From Mesorhizobium sp. Pch-S (GTDB lineage: Bacteria > Pseudomonadota > Alphaproteobacteria > Rhizobiales > Rhizobiaceae): a DNA stretch of 64,000 nt. The stretch is from the NCBI RefSeq assembly GCF_004136315.1, contig NZ_CP029562.1, forward strand, positions 6,533,501-6,597,500, in the 5' to 3' direction. A program made the translations under genes and the position numbers. Below are positions 1 to 11,146 of the stretch, in pieces; position 1 is the stretch's first letter; each line of letters opens with the position of its first letter. A model generated the notes under the pieces. That model made no database searches. It was given only the letters and a program-made list of their open reading frames with translations, and was not told the origin of the DNA.

Positions 1-6
1 ATGCCC

Positions 7-882
7 TCAGTCGTTGTCCAGCCCCTTGCCGCCGACGGGCGGCAGCGTGTCGGCGTCGTCGCCGTCCTCAGAGGGATGCGCCGCGCGATCTGCCTTGGCC
101 TTGCGTTCAGGATAGCCGGCGCCGCGCGGTTCCTTTGGCGAGAAATAGTCGAGCGACGCAACGACACCACGCAGCACCTTCAGCTCCGGCTCGGCAAAGC
201 CGGCGCGGGTCAACACGGCGCGCAGATTGTCGACCATCTTGGGCTTCTTTGCGGCGGGCCGGAAATAACCGCGCGCCTCGAGCGCAGCTTCCAGATGCCC
301 GAACAGGCCGTGCAGCTGTTCCTTGGTGGCCGGCAGCATTTCGGGGCTGGAGAAGTTGGTATCGGTCTCGTTCTCGAGACCGGACTTCATCCATTCATAA
401 GACATCAACAGCACCGCCTGGGCGATGTTGAGCGACGAAAAGGCAGGGTCGACCGGGAAGGTGACGATCTCGTCGGCAAGGCCGACCTCGTCATTGTAGA
501 GCCCGAAACGCTCGCGGCCGAACAGGATGCCGGTCTTCAAGCCATCACGCGTACGGGCACGCAACGCCCTGCCCGCTTCCACCGGCCCGCGTACCGGCTT
601 GAAGCCGTCACGCTCGCGCGCCGTGGTGGCGAAGATGAAGTTGAGGTCGGCGACAGCCGAAGGCAGGTCGTCGTAGAGCTTGACCGCGTCGATGACATGA
701 TCGGCCCTGCTGGCAGCGGCACGGGCCTTCTCGTTCGGCCAGCCGTCACGCGGATTGACCAGCCTCAGCTCGCTCAGGCCGAAATTCGCCATGGCGCGCG
801 CGACCATGCCGATGTTCTCGCCCAGCTGCGGTTCGACAAGGATAATGGCGGGGCCACCGGCCTGTTCAGGGGAATTCGTCAT
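7..882 (-). CDS. TrmJ-type tRNA/rRNA 2'-O-methyltransferase (SPOUT family)
   Basis: A 291-residue SPOUT-class RNA methyltransferase. Family members use S-adenosylmethionine to methylate a ribose 2'-OH; TrmJ acts on nucleotide 32 of the tRNA anticodon loop. The three SpoU motifs are visible: ENIGMVARA at residues 22-30, GILFGRERFGL at 118-128 and SSLNIAQAV at 149-157. The C-terminal 110 residues form the TrmJ-like extension and end in an acidic, low-complexity tail. The frame stays open upstream to 1011, but conserved sequence begins just after the ATG at 882, so that start is preferred. It follows the LysE-type gene on the same strand after about 90 bases. The exact RNA target is inferred from the family. 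Confidence 0.88.
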   Translation of the reverse strand: MTNSPEQAGGPAIILVEPQLGENIGMVARAMANFGLSELRLVNPRDGWPNEKARAAASRADHVIDAVKLYDDLPSAVADLNFIFATTARERDGFKPVRGPVEAGRALRARTRDGLKTGILFGRERFGLYNDEVGLADEIVTFPVDPAFSSLNIAQAVLLMSYEWMKSGLENETDTNFSSPEMLPATKEQLHGLFGHLEAALEARGYFRPAAKKPKMVDNLRAVLTRAGFAEPELKVLRGVVASLDYFSPKEPRGAGYPERKAKADRAAHPSEDGDDADTLPPVGGKGLDND

Positions 883-973
883 GACAAAACGCTCATTTGC
901 GGCACTGTCGCGTCCCCTGCCACATCCGGCCGCGAAAATGAAGCTTTGCCTGCTCCCTCGGACCGCCGGCGTT

Positions 974-1600
974 TCAGCGATGCTGCAGGGCCAGGCGCAC
1001 GCCGAGCGCACAGTAAATGGCGCCGACGACCTTGCCCTGCCATTTCAGGATCATCGGATTGCGGCGCAGCAGGTTGCCAAGCGCGCCCGCGCCAAATGCG
1101 AACACCAGCGTGCTTACCAGTCCCAACACGACAAAAATGACGCCGAGGCTGAGCAACTGGAAAGGAACCGGCCCATTCTCCGGCCGCACGAACTGCGGAA
1201 GGAACGCCAGGAAAAACAGCGCCGTCTTGGGGTTCAGGACTTCGGCCAGGATTGCCTGACGAAAAGCCTTTCCGGCGCTGATCGGCAGCGTGTTCGTGGC
1301 CAGCTCCGTCGGCGCCTTGGCCAGGATCGCGCGGATGCCGAGGTAAACGAGATAGCCGGCGCCGAGATATTTGACGATCGAGAACAGCATGGCCGATGCG
1401 GCAATGATGGCCGAGATGCCGACAATGGCCAGCACAGTGTGGATCATGTCGCCGGCGGCGATGCCGGCCCCGGTAGCGACGCCCACCTTCGTTCCCGAGC
1501 TGGTCGAACGCGCAACGGTGAGCAGTGTCGCCGGCCCCGGAATGAAGACGAAGCCGAACACGATCGCGACATAAGAAATCAGTGTGGCCAGATCAATCAT
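974..1600 (-). CDS. LysE/RhtB family exporter
   Basis: A 208-residue inner-membrane protein of the LysE/RhtB amino-acid or metabolite exporter family. The family signature lies near the N terminus (FVFIPGPATLLTVARS, roughly residues 17-32), followed by a glycine-rich second helix (GAGIAAGDMIHTVLA). About six hydrophobic segments are visible and the length is normal. The substrate cannot be read from sequence: relatives export lysine, threonine, homoserine lactones or other small molecules. It is divergent from icd, with about 225 bases between the two starts. Confidence 0.9.
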   Translation of the reverse strand: MIDLATLISYVAIVFGFVFIPGPATLLTVARSTSSGTKVGVATGAGIAAGDMIHTVLAIVGISAIIAASAMLFSIVKYLGAGYLVYLGIRAILAKAPTELATNTLPISAGKAFRQAILAEVLNPKTALFFLAFLPQFVRPENGPVPFQLLSLGVIFVVLGLVSTLVFAFGAGALGNLLRRNPMILKWQGKVVGAIYCALGVRLALQHR

Positions 1601-1824
1601 GCGTGAGCTCCCTGTCGACGACTGCCAACAGCATCACCGTTTCGACCGAAAAGCAACGTTGTGCCAGCAGTCGGGCCTGTTCGTCGGCAGGCATTTGACC
1701 GTCACCGATGATCAATCTCGTATTCTGAGCGTTTGCACCCCCAATCGTGCTTTGATATAGGGGCCGCATCTCCTGGCCAAGCCGTGCGCGAGGCCCTTCC
1801 CGACCAGCAGCGAGGCTTCTTTCC

Positions 1825-3036
1825 ATGGCGAAGATCAAGGTGGCTAACCCCGTCGTCGAACTCGACGGCGACGAGATGACCCGCATCATCTGGCAGTTCA
1901 TCAAGGACAAGCTGATCCACCCTTATCTCGACATCAACCTCGACTATTACGACCTCGGCATCGAGCATCGCGATGCCACCAATGACCAGGTCACCATCGA
2001 CGCCGCCAACGCCATCAACAAGTACGGCGTCGGCGTGAAATGCGCGACCATCACGCCCGACGAAGCCCGCGTCGAGGAATTCAAGCTCAAGAAGATGTGG
2101 AAGAGCCCGAACGGCACCATCCGCAACATCCTGGGCGGCGTCATCTTCCGCGAGCCGATCATCATGAAGAACGTGCCGCGTCTGGTGCCGGGCTGGACCA
2201 AGCCGATCATCGTCGGCCGTCATGCTTTCGGCGACCAGTACAAGGCGACCGATTTCAAGTTCCCCGGCAAGGGCAAGCTCTCGATCAAGTTCGTCGGCGA
2301 CGACGGCCAGGTGATCGAGCACGACGTGTTCGACGCACCGGGCGCCGGCGTGGCAATGGCCATGTACAACCTCGACGAATCGATCCGCGAATTCGCGCGC
2401 GCCTCGCTGAACTACGGCCTGCTGCGTGGTTATCCGGTCTATCTCTCGACCAAGAACACCATCCTCAAGGCCTATGACGGCCGCTTCAAGGACATCTTCC
2501 AGGAAGTCTACGAGAAGGAATTCGAGGCCGCCTTCAAGGAAAAGAAGATCTGGTACGAACACCGCCTGATCGACGACATGGTCGCCTCGTCGCTGAAGTG
2601 GTCGGGCGGTTACGTCTGGGCCTGCAAGAACTATGACGGCGACGTGCAGTCCGACACCGTCGCGCAGGGCTTCGGCTCGCTCGGCCTGATGACCTCGGTG
2701 CTGATGACGCCGGACGGCAAGACGGTGGAAGCGGAAGCCGCGCACGGCACCGTCACCCGCCACTACCGCCAGCACCAGAAGGGCGAGGAGACGTCGACCA
2801 ACTCGATCGCCTCGATCTTCGCCTGGACCCGCGGTCTGGCACACCGTGCCAAGCTGGACGACAATGCGGAACTGAAGCGCTTCGCCGAGACGCTGGAGAG
2901 GGTCTGCATCCAGACCGTCGAGAGCGGCTACATGACCAAGGACCTGTCGCTGCTGATCGGTCCCGACCAGCCCTGGCTGTCGACCACCGGTTTCCTCGAC
3001 AAGATCGACGAGAACCTTCAGAAGGCGATGGCCTGA
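1825..3036 (+). CDS. icd: NADP-dependent isocitrate dehydrogenase
   Basis: A 403-residue isocitrate dehydrogenase of the homodimeric type shared by alphaproteobacteria and eukaryotes, distinct from the E. coli type. It oxidatively decarboxylates isocitrate to 2-oxoglutarate in the TCA cycle and makes NADPH. The N terminus ([18 protein letters not shown]) and the substrate-binding segment ([19 protein letters not shown]) are intact, as is the C-terminal [12 protein letters not shown] region near residue 310. It is a single-gene unit ending in a clear intrinsic terminator. Confidence 0.98.
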   Translation: MAKIKVANPVVELDGDEMTRIIWQFIKDKLIHPYLDINLDYYDLGIEHRDATNDQVTIDAANAINKYGVGVKCATITPDEARVEEFKLKKMWKSPNGTIRNILGGVIFREPIIMKNVPRLVPGWTKPIIVGRHAFGDQYKATDFKFPGKGKLSIKFVGDDGQVIEHDVFDAPGAGVAMAMYNLDESIREFARASLNYGLLRGYPVYLSTKNTILKAYDGRFKDIFQEVYEKEFEAAFKEKKIWYEHRLIDDMVASSLKWSGGYVWACKNYDGDVQSDTVAQGFGSLGLMTSVLMTPDGKTVEAEAAHGTVTRHYRQHQKGEETSTNSIASIFAWTRGLAHRAKLDDNAELKRFAETLERVCIQTVESGYMTKDLSLLIGPDQPWLSTTGFLDKIDENLQKAMA

Positions 3037-3057
3037 TCCTGGCGGTTATAGAATTGG

Positions 3058-3088
3058 AAAAGCCCCGGAGCGATCCGGGGCTTTTTTT
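3058..3088 (+). terminator. Intrinsic terminator of icd
   Basis: A perfect 9-bp stem, AGCCCCGGA / TCCGGGGCT, with a GCGA tetraloop is followed by seven T residues. It lies about 20 bases after the icd stop. The A-run on the left could make it work in both directions, also serving the convergent AraC-type gene. Confidence 0.93.
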
Positions 3089-3128
3089 GTTGGCAGCGTG
3101 TTCAGGAGAAAGCCCGGAACGCGGCTTC

Positions 3129-3971
3129 TCAAACCAGCGGCAGATTGATGTCAGTCAACAGCTCGGCCGGCGATACGTCACGCGGATTGTTGAGATATTC
3201 CTCGAACATCACCGTGTCGCGTAGCTTGCGGCCGGACAGCGGCAGCCACTCGGCATAAAGCCAGGTATAGGCCTTGTGCATCTCGGCATAGGGGCCCTTG
3301 TGGCGCAGAACGGCATAGTCGCCGCCTTCGAGTGTGCGCCGTTCCAGCGGCGGCTGCACCGCCGCGTCCATCTCGACGCAGGCATAGGAACGCAGCTTGT
3401 CGACCGCGACGACATCGGGATCGTCGAGATAGACGCCGATCATGCGTTGCGCCGGATGCCCCTGGCCACGGGCATAAAGCGTTCCGAACAGCTGCTCGAA
3501 CGCCTTGCCGATGCCCATGTAGGAGCCTTGATGGGAAACGCCGACCACTTCGGTTGGCTCGAGTGTGCGGATGGAAACATCAAACATCAGGGAAGCCTTT
3601 CTCTGCTTGCTTTCAAAGAGTGTGTGGCTTCCCTCTTTCCGGTAGCGCGCGGGCGGCATGCCGTAGACTGCCTTGAAGATGCGGTTGAACGACTGGACAT
3701 TGGGATAGCCAGACCGTTTTGCAATTTCGCCGATGCCGAGATCCGTCCCGACGATGTCACCGGCGGCGCGATGCAACCGCAATCGCTTGACGGTTGCCGC
3801 GGCGGTTTCACCGTAGATGGCGCGATAGATCCGATGCCAGTGATAGGGTGACAGGCAGGCGATTTCAGCCAGGCCGTCCATATCCAGTTCCTCGTCGAGG
3901 TGTTCGTGGATGTGGTTCGAGACCCGTCTCAGACGGGTTTCGTAGACTGCCCATGCCGTTTCGCCATTCAT
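3129..3971 (-). CDS. AraC family regulator with GyrI-like effector domain
   Basis: A transcriptional regulator of about 280 residues. The N-terminal third is an AraC-type double helix-turn-helix: LDMDGLAEIACLSPYHWHRIYR is the first helix pair and GIGEIAKRSGYPNVQSFNRIFK the second, with the usual PARYR ending. The C-terminal half is a GyrI/Rob-type small-molecule-binding domain ending in EEYLNNP-DV--AELLTDI, typical of SoxR-like effector folds. ATG at 3971 is preferred because GAGG sits six bases upstream. An in-frame ATG at 3983 is the alternative. The effector and target genes are unknown. It is divergent from the glutathione transferase gene, which may be a target. Confidence 0.9.
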   Translation of the reverse strand: MNGETAWAVYETRLRRVSNHIHEHLDEELDMDGLAEIACLSPYHWHRIYRAIYGETAAATVKRLRLHRAAGDIVGTDLGIGEIAKRSGYPNVQSFNRIFKAVYGMPPARYRKEGSHTLFESKQRKASLMFDVSIRTLEPTEVVGVSHQGSYMGIGKAFEQLFGTLYARGQGHPAQRMIGVYLDDPDVVAVDKLRSYACVEMDAAVQPPLERRTLEGGDYAVLRHKGPYAEMHKAYTWLYAEWLPLSGRKLRDTVMFEEYLNNPRDVSPAELLTDINLPLV

Positions 3972-4097
3972 GTCAGGCCTCATGCAAATCGATCGGCTGG
4001 AAACAACCATAGCCGCTTTTGACAAATCCTGCTGACTTGCAAAGCGCAGGAAGCAGCCGCCGCCGCGTGCTATGCAGCCAGACAGGAGACCCTGATC

Positions 4098-4739
4098 ATG
4101 AACCACAGACCAACGCTCTACGGGGCGGATTACAGCGTCTATGTGCGCATCGCCCGGCTGGCCCTAGCGGAGAAGCACGTCGAATACGATCTCGTACCAG
4201 TCGATATCTTCGCGGCAGGCGGACCGCCCGATTGGTATCGCGCCTTGCATCCTTTCGCGAAGATCCCGGCGTTCGAGCATGACGGGCTGACGCTGTTCGA
4301 AACGACGGCGATTGCCCGCTATGTCGACGAGGCTTTCGATGGCCCTGCCCTGCAGCCTCTGCTGCCCCGCGAACGCGCGGTGATGAACCAGATCGTCGGT
4401 CTGCTCGATGCCTATGCCTATCGCACGCTGGTGTGGGACATCTATGTCGAGACCGTCTCCAAACCGCGTGAGGGCAGGACACAGGACGAAGCCGTCGTGT
4501 CGGCCGCACTGCCCCATGCCGAAACCTGCCTCACCGCCCTCGCCGCGCTGAAATCTCCAGGCCCATGGCTGCTCGGCGCACAACTGACCCTGGCTGACCT
4601 GCATGCAGCGCCGATCTTTGCCTATTTCATGCAGGCCGGCATCGCAGCGCCGATGCTTGCCGGGCATCCCGCCCTGCTGGACTGGTGGCAGGCGATCCAG
4701 ACGCGAGAAAGCTTCACGGCCTCAAAGCCAACCAGCTAG
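4098..4739 (+). CDS. Glutathione S-transferase family protein
   Basis: A 213-residue protein with the two GST domains. The N-terminal thioredoxin-like domain starts LYGADYSVYVRIARLALAEK and carries the conserved cis-Pro segment (FAKIPAFEHDGLTLFETTAIARYVDEAF), where E and T contact glutathione. The C-terminal helical domain includes the LTLADLHAAPIF motif near residue 165. The putative catalytic position at the first helix is Ser/Tyr rather than Cys. It probably conjugates or reduces electrophiles; the substrate is unknown. It is divergent from the AraC-type regulator. Confidence 0.9.
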   Translation: MNHRPTLYGADYSVYVRIARLALAEKHVEYDLVPVDIFAAGGPPDWYRALHPFAKIPAFEHDGLTLFETTAIARYVDEAFDGPALQPLLPRERAVMNQIVGLLDAYAYRTLVWDIYVETVSKPREGRTQDEAVVSAALPHAETCLTALAALKSPGPWLLGAQLTLADLHAAPIFAYFMQAGIAAPMLAGHPALLDWWQAIQTRESFTASKPTS

Positions 4740-4930
4740 CCCGACATTCGAAAGATTTTTTCCGTAAGCTTCCAAAACCGAGGCGTGGTTTCTTGCCCTC
4801 GGCTGTCAAGCGCCCCAAATAAAGGCAGCGGCTGTTCTTGCCGCGAGCGTCCTTGAGCATCTGCATGCCTTTGCCTGATGTGGACGCCTTTCAATCGCTG
4901 TCCTTTCAAGACATTTCAGGAAAGAGACCC

Positions 4931-5752
4931 ATGAGCCCGACAATCCGTTTCAACGACGGCAAGGCCATCCCGCAACTCGGCTTCGGTGTCTGGCAGGTGC
5001 CGAACGAAGGCGCCAATGCCGCCGTGACTGCCGCGATCGAGGCCGGTTACCGTTCGATCGACACCGCCGCCATCTATGGCAACGAAGAAGGCGTCGGCGA
5101 CGCGCTCGCAGCCTCCGAAGTCGACGATATCTTCCTCACCACCAAGCTGTGGAATTCCGCACAAGGTTACGATTCGGCACTGAAAGCCTTCGACGCCAGC
5201 CTCAAGAAGCTGCGCCGCGACACGATCGACCTCTATCTCATCCACTGGCCGGTGCCGTCCCGTGATCGTTATGTCGACAGCTGGAAAGCGCTGATCAAGC
5301 TGCGCGAGGAAGGCCGTGTCGCTTCGATCGGTGTCTCCAACTTCCAGATCGCCCATCTCGAGCGTCTCAAGGCAGAGACCGGCGTGGTTCCGGCGATCAA
5401 CCAGGTGGAACTGCACCCGCGTTTCCAGCAGCAGGAGTTGCGCGCCTACCACGCCAGCGAAGGCATTGTGACCGAGGCCTGGAGCCCGCTCGGCCAGGGC
5501 ACGCTGCTGCATGATCCGGCGCTCGTCGCGCTGGCGAAGAAGTACGGCAAGACAGCCGCCCAGGTGATCCTGCGCTGGCATCTCGATATCGGCAACGTCG
5601 TCATTCCGAAGTCGGTGACGCCATCGCGCATCGTCGAGAATTTCCAGGTCTTCGATTTCAGGCTGACATCGGAAGACATCGCCGCGATCAAAAAGCTCGA
5701 TGATGCAAAGGGTAAGATCGGGCCGGATCCGGATACGTTTGCGATGGGCTAA
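4931..5752 (+). CDS. Aldo/keto reductase (2,5-diketo-D-gluconate reductase-like)
   Basis: A 273-residue NADPH-dependent aldo/keto reductase with a (beta/alpha)8 barrel. The catalytic tetrad is visible as D44, Y49 (SIDTAAIYGNE), K72 (TTKLWN) and H105 (LIHWP). The cofactor-binding end has the IPKSVTPSRIVENFQVFDF segment. Length and motifs match the DkgA/DkgB group, which reduces methylglyoxal and keto-sugars. The ATG at 4931 has an AGGAAAGAG ribosome site just upstream, so the longer in-frame start at 4838 is unlikely. The gene stands alone and ends at a strong hairpin. Confidence 0.93.
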   Translation: MSPTIRFNDGKAIPQLGFGVWQVPNEGANAAVTAAIEAGYRSIDTAAIYGNEEGVGDALAASEVDDIFLTTKLWNSAQGYDSALKAFDASLKKLRRDTIDLYLIHWPVPSRDRYVDSWKALIKLREEGRVASIGVSNFQIAHLERLKAETGVVPAINQVELHPRFQQQELRAYHASEGIVTEAWSPLGQGTLLHDPALVALAKKYGKTAAQVILRWHLDIGNVVIPKSVTPSRIVENFQVFDFRLTSEDIAAIKKLDDAKGKIGPDPDTFAMG

Positions 5753-5759
5753 CCAGAAA

Positions 5760-5788
5760 TCAGGCGCGTTCGTCCAGAACGCGCCTGA
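5760..5788 (+). terminator. Hairpin after the aldo/keto reductase gene
   Basis: A perfect 11-bp inverted repeat, TCAGGCGCGTT / AACGCGCCTGA, with a 7-base loop lies nine bases after the stop codon. There is no proper T-tract, so it may be a weak intrinsic terminator or an mRNA 3'-end stabiliser. Confidence 0.6.
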
Positions 5789-5887
5789 CCGCCATCGCGA
5801 TTTTCATGGCTGCCTTCAAACCGGCGCAGCTTCGTCCAGATTTCGTACCGGTTCAGCGCATAGTCTCCTGCGAAATTCGGGGGAATC

Positions 5888-6865
5888 ATGCGCAAGAGGA
5901 CCATTGCCCTGCTCGGGGTCATCGTTGCCGCTGGCGGCATATGGGCAATGAACAGCAGCCTGCTCGCCGGCACCGCGGAGCGACGGCCCATGCTGATCGC
6001 GCACCGCGGGCTCGGCCAGACCTTTTCTCCGGTTGGCATCGGCAACGACACCTGCACCGCCGAACGCATCTATCCGCCCGAACATCCCCATCTCGAAAAT
6101 ACCATCGAGGGGTTTCGAGCGGCGTTCGCGGCAGGCGCCGATATCGTCGAGCTCGACGTCCATCCGACCACCGATGGTGACTTCGCGGTGTTCCATGACT
6201 GGACGGTGGACTGCCGCACCGACGGCAAGGGCGTGACGCGCGAAAAGAGCCTCAAGGACCTGAAAGGGCTCGACATAGGCTACGGCTACACCGCCGATGG
6301 CGGCAAGACCTTCCCGTTCCGGGGCAAGGGCGTCGGCCAGATGCCGAGCCTCGGCGAGGTGCTCGCGACATTTCCGGACAAGCGCTTCCTGATCAACATC
6401 AAGAGCGACGACATAGCCGAAGGCCGGCTGCTGGCAAGGATGATCGGCGCGCTGCCGCCGGAGCGGCAGAAGCGCATCATGGTCTATGGCGGCGGCAAGG
6501 CGATCGACGCCTACCTGACCGCCTTGCCTGATGCCGTTGTGCTCGGGACCGACCGTGTTGTCCCCTGTCTCATGCGTTATGCAGCGCTCGGCTGGAGCGG
6601 TTACGTTCCTGAGGATTGCCGCAAGACACTGTTCATGCTGCCGGCCAACTACGCCTCCTTCGCCTGGGGCTTTCCCAACCGTCTCAGCCAGCGGCTGGAC
6701 GCCAACGGCTCGACGCTGGTGATCCTCGGCGACAATGACGGGTCGAGACATTCGGCCGGCGTCGATGACACCGCGACATTTCGGAAGCTGCCCGCCCGTT
6801 TCGACGGCGCAATCTGGACCAACCGCGTCGACCGCATCGGAGCTGCGGTAGCAGCCTCGAAATAG
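5888..6865 (+). CDS. Glycerophosphodiester phosphodiesterase family protein, exported
   Basis: A 325-residue GDPD-family protein with a hydrophobic N-terminal signal or anchor (residues 5-25), so it probably acts in the periplasm. Family members hydrolyse glycerophosphodiesters to sn-glycerol 3-phosphate and an alcohol. Catalytic and metal ligands are visible: HRG at residues 39-41, ENT at 70-72, ELDVH at 88-92 and HD at 103-104. An insertion of about 25 residues containing a Cys lies between HRG and ENT. It is unusual for the short bacterial enzymes, but similar insertions occur in exported GDPDs. The gene is convergent with alaS. Confidence 0.88.
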   Translation: MRKRTIALLGVIVAAGGIWAMNSSLLAGTAERRPMLIAHRGLGQTFSPVGIGNDTCTAERIYPPEHPHLENTIEGFRAAFAAGADIVELDVHPTTDGDFAVFHDWTVDCRTDGKGVTREKSLKDLKGLDIGYGYTADGGKTFPFRGKGVGQMPSLGEVLATFPDKRFLINIKSDDIAEGRLLARMIGALPPERQKRIMVYGGGKAIDAYLTALPDAVVLGTDRVVPCLMRYAALGWSGYVPEDCRKTLFMLPANYASFAWGFPNRLSQRLDANGSTLVILGDNDGSRHSAGVDDTATFRKLPARFDGAIWTNRVDRIGAAVAASK

Positions 6866-6869
6866 GTGA

Positions 6870-6889
6870 TGCCGGAATCGCTTCCGGCA
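6870..6889. terminator. Hairpin between convergent GDPD and alaS genes
   Basis: The inverted repeat TGCCGGAA / TTCCGGCA closes a tetraloop (TCGC on +, GCGA on -). It lies 4 bases after the GDPD stop and about 40 bases after the alaS stop. No T-tract follows, so a two-way terminator role is only probable. Confidence 0.5.
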
Positions 6890-6929
6890 CCGATCATCTC
6901 TCAAATGCGGATCGAAGGCAGCTCACGGT

Positions 6930-9590
6930 TTAGGCGGCCAGCGCCGCCTTGACCGCGGCAATGGCGTCATCGGCCTTGGAGGCGTCCGGACCGCCGGCCT
7001 GCGCCATATCAGGCCGACCGCCACCGCCCTGTCCGCCGAGGGCTGCGGACGCCACACGCACCAGGTCGACGGCGCTGAAGCGACCGACAAGATCCTCGGT
7101 GACCGCAACGACGACACTCGCCTTGCCTTCAGCCTCGCCGACCAGCACGACAACGCCAGAGCCCAGCGCCTTCTTGCCCTCGTCGGCGAGCGGCTTCAGG
7201 TCCTTCGGCGACACACCGCTGACCGACTTGCCGAGGAAGCCGACCCCTGCCACGGTCTCGGTGGCATTTTCGGTCGCGCCGGCGGAACCACCGCCCATGG
7301 CGAGCTTCTTGCGCGCATCGGTCAGGTCACGCTCAAGCTTCTTGCGTTCATCGAGCAGGGTTTCCACCCGTGCGAGCACATCGGACGGGGAAATCTTCAG
7401 CGTCGCCGCGACTGCCTTAAGGCGACGGTCCTGCTCGTCGAGATGGCGACGTGCCGCCTCGCCGGTCAGCGCCTCGATGCGGCGAACACCGGCCGCCACA
7501 GGGCTGTCGGAAATGATGCGCACCAGGCCTATATCGCCAGTGGCCTTCACATGCGTGCCGCCGCAAAGCTCGATCGAATACGGCCGGTTGGCCTTCTCGC
7601 CATGCAGTGCCGTACCCATCGAGACGACACGGACCTCGTCGCCGTACTTTTCACCGAACAGTGCCATCGCGCCTTCCGCGCGTGCATCATCGACCGACAT
7701 CAGCCGGGTCGTGACCGGGCTGTTCTGTACGACGATCTCGTTGGCCATGCGCTCGACCTCCTCCAGCTCTTCCGGGGAGATCGGCTTGTTGTGCGAAATG
7801 TCGAAACGCAACCGCTCCGGCGCAACCAGCGAACCCTTCTGGGCGACATGGGTGCCCAGCACTTCGCGCAGCGCCTCGTGGATGAGGTGCGTGGCGGAGT
7901 GATTGGAGCGCAGGCGCGTCCGGCGCGCATGATCAACCTCGAGTTCGACGGCAGCGCCTGTCTTCAGCGAACCCTTGGTCACCTTGCCTTGATGCACGAA
8001 GAGCCCATCGGCCTTCTTCAGCGTATCAGTGACTTCGATGCGGAAGCCTTCGCCGGAAATCGTTCCGGTATCGCCCATCTGGCCACCGGACTCACCGTAA
8101 AAGGGCGTCTGGTTGACGATGATCGCCACGCTGTCGCCTTCCCTGGCGTCGTCGACGACCTTGCCGTCACGCAGGATTGCTGTGACGATGCCTTCGGCCT
8201 TTTCGGTCTCATAGCCGAGGAATTCGGTCGCGCCGGTCTTGTCGCGTACGGAGAACCATACGGTCTCGGTGGCAGCTTCGCCGGAACCGGCCCAGCTCGC
8301 ACGCGCTTCCGCCTTCTGCCGTTCCATCGCGTCGGTGAAACCGGCGAGGTCAACGGAGATGCTGCGCTGGCGCAGCGCGTCCTGCGTCAGATCCAATGGG
8401 AAACCGTAGGTGTCGTAGAGCTTGAAAGCAGTCTCGCCGTCCAGCATGTCGCCGGCGCCGAGTCTGTCGGTGGCGTCGGCGAGCAGGCCGAGGCCGCGCA
8501 CCAGCGTCTTGCGGAAGCGTGTTTCTTCCAGCTTCAGCGTTTCGGTGAGCAGCGCCTCGCTACGCACGAGCTCGGGATAGGCCTGTCCCATCTCACGCAC
8601 CAGCGCCGGTACCAGCTTCCACATCAGCGGTTCATTGGCGCCGAGCAGCTGCGCATGGCGCATGGCGCGGCGCATGATGCGGCGCAGCACATAGCCGCGC
8701 CCCTCATTGGAAGGCAGAACGCCATCGGCGACCAGGAAGGACGACGAACGCAGATGGTCGGCGATCACGCGATAGGAAGCGACATTCTCGGTGTTCGGCC
8801 CCTGCCCGAGCGCGGACGATGCCGCATCGATCAGGTGACGGAACAGATCGGTTTCGAAAACGCTTTCCACCCCCTGCAGGATGGAGGCCATGCGCTCCAG
8901 GCCCATGCCGGTATCAATCGACGGGCGCGGCAGGTCGATGCGCTCTTCCTTGGTGACCTGCTCATATTGCATGAAGACCAGGTTCCAGAACTCGAGGAAG
9001 CGGTCGCCATCCTCTTCCGGGCTGCCGGGAGGGCCGCCCCAGATGTGCTCGCCGCGATCGATGAAAATCTCCGAACACGGGCCGCACGGGCCGGTATCGC
9101 CCATCGCCCAGAAATTGTCCGAGGTCGCGATGCGGATGATGCGGTCATCCGAGAAGCCAGCGATCTTCTTCCAGTAGCCGGCAGCCTCGTCGTCGGTGTG
9201 ATAGACGGTGACGAGCAGCTTGTCCTTCTTGAGCCCGAAACCCTTGGTGATCAGGTTCCAGGCCAGTTCGATCGCACGTTCCTTGAAATAATCACCGAAC
9301 GAGAAGTTGCCGAGCATCTCGAAGAAGGTGAGATGGCGGGCGGTGTAGCCGACATTGTCGAGATCGTTGTGCTTGCCGCCGGCACGCACGCTCTTCTGCG
9401 CGGTCGCGGCGCGCGAATAAGGCCGCTTCTCCAGGCCGGTGAAGACGTTCTTGAACTGCACCATACCGGCATTGGTGAACATCAACGTTGGGTCGTTGCG
9501 CGGCACCAGCGGGCTGGAGGCGACGATCTCGTGGCCTTCCTTGCGGAAATAGTCGAGAAAGGTCGACCGGATATCGTTCACGCCACTCAT
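6930..9590 (-). CDS. alaS: Alanyl-tRNA synthetase
   Basis: A full-length 886-residue AlaRS, which charges tRNA-Ala with alanine. It starts with the class II catalytic core ([15 protein letters not shown]; motif 1 region [17 protein letters not shown]). The editing domain has zinc ligands HSATH near residue 565 and CGGTH near residue 670. The C-Ala region follows, ending in a glycine-rich DHHA1-like segment ([16 protein letters not shown]). It lies downstream of recA, a common neighbour order in rhizobia, but a hairpin separates the two. Confidence 0.98.
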   Translation of the reverse strand: MSGVNDIRSTFLDYFRKEGHEIVASSPLVPRNDPTLMFTNAGMVQFKNVFTGLEKRPYSRAATAQKSVRAGGKHNDLDNVGYTARHLTFFEMLGNFSFGDYFKERAIELAWNLITKGFGLKKDKLLVTVYHTDDEAAGYWKKIAGFSDDRIIRIATSDNFWAMGDTGPCGPCSEIFIDRGEHIWGGPPGSPEEDGDRFLEFWNLVFMQYEQVTKEERIDLPRPSIDTGMGLERMASILQGVESVFETDLFRHLIDAASSALGQGPNTENVASYRVIADHLRSSSFLVADGVLPSNEGRGYVLRRIMRRAMRHAQLLGANEPLMWKLVPALVREMGQAYPELVRSEALLTETLKLEETRFRKTLVRGLGLLADATDRLGAGDMLDGETAFKLYDTYGFPLDLTQDALRQRSISVDLAGFTDAMERQKAEARASWAGSGEAATETVWFSVRDKTGATEFLGYETEKAEGIVTAILRDGKVVDDAREGDSVAIIVNQTPFYGESGGQMGDTGTISGEGFRIEVTDTLKKADGLFVHQGKVTKGSLKTGAAVELEVDHARRTRLRSNHSATHLIHEALREVLGTHVAQKGSLVAPERLRFDISHNKPISPEELEEVERMANEIVVQNSPVTTRLMSVDDARAEGAMALFGEKYGDEVRVVSMGTALHGEKANRPYSIELCGGTHVKATGDIGLVRIISDSPVAAGVRRIEALTGEAARRHLDEQDRRLKAVAATLKISPSDVLARVETLLDERKKLERDLTDARKKLAMGGGSAGATENATETVAGVGFLGKSVSGVSPKDLKPLADEGKKALGSGVVVLVGEAEGKASVVVAVTEDLVGRFSAVDLVRVASAALGGQGGGGRPDMAQAGGPDASKADDAIAAVKAALAA

Positions 9591-9717
9591 CGAAACTGCC
9601 TTTATGGTGAAGCCACCGGCCAGGCCGATGGAAATGGACTAGGCCTTTTAGCGGCAGCCTTCCAGCCTGTCCAGAAACAGGAAAGGCCCGCTTGGCGCAG
9701 ACCATAAGCCGCCACCC

Positions 9718-9748
9718 AAAATGCAAACCGCCGGCGCTAGGCCGGCGG
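9718..9748 (-). terminator. Probable intrinsic terminator of recA
   Basis: Read on the minus strand, CCGCCGGC / GCCGGCGG forms an 8-bp stem with a 5-base loop, followed by TTTGCATTTT. It starts 50 bases after the recA stop and separates recA from alaS. Confidence 0.75.
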
Positions 9749-9797
9749 TTCAAGCACCATCGTCAGGACAAATTACCTTTCAAGGCAACCTCTGTCC

Positions 9798-10886
<1,089 letters not shown>

Positions 10887-10945
10887 GATACATCACCCCT
10901 TGGTCGTCAATGAAGGCCGGACAGTCCGGGATCCCTTGTTATTAT

Positions 10946-10960
10946 GTACCCTTTTTGTTC
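10946..10960 (-). promoter_or_regulatory. Candidate LexA (SOS) box, proximal, upstream of recA
   Basis: GTAC-N7-GTTC on the plus strand differs at one base from the alphaproteobacterial LexA consensus GTTC-N7-GTTC. Its spacer is T-rich. It lies about 60 bases before the recA start codon. Confidence 0.55.
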
Positions 10961-11011
10961 CGTTTTGGCAAGGCACCCCAAAACTTTGAAAAATATACTC
11001 AATTCCAATTT

Positions 11012-11026
11012 GTTCTTTTTTTGTTT
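11012..11026 (-). promoter_or_regulatory. Candidate LexA (SOS) box, distal, upstream of recA
   Basis: GTTC-TTTTTTT-GTTT on the plus strand matches GTTC-N7-GTTC except for the last base, with the all-T spacer common at these sites. It lies about 125 bases before the recA start. One or both boxes probably hold LexA. Confidence 0.6.
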
Positions 11027-11146
11027 TGCAGATAGCTTCCTTGAAGTGCTCTCGCGAACGTCCATCACATCGGCGCCACACGGCCGGTGCCGATTCGGCG
11101 TCACGACAGCCGGCAACGGCGCTGGCGCGCACATCGCGGTGCCTGC

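Noticed and set aside
1..1140. 379-codon plus-strand open frame at the left edge
   Set aside because: It lies opposite the TrmJ-like gene and crosses into the LysE gene; the minus-strand proteins are clearly real.
1702..2844. 380-codon minus-strand open frame opposite icd
   Set aside because: Shadow of icd; composition (His, Asp, Val, Arg-rich) is typical of antisense frames.
7443..9707. 754-codon open frame on the plus strand
   Set aside because: It is antisense to alaS. High-GC codon bias leaves long open frames opposite real genes, and its protein shows no domain.
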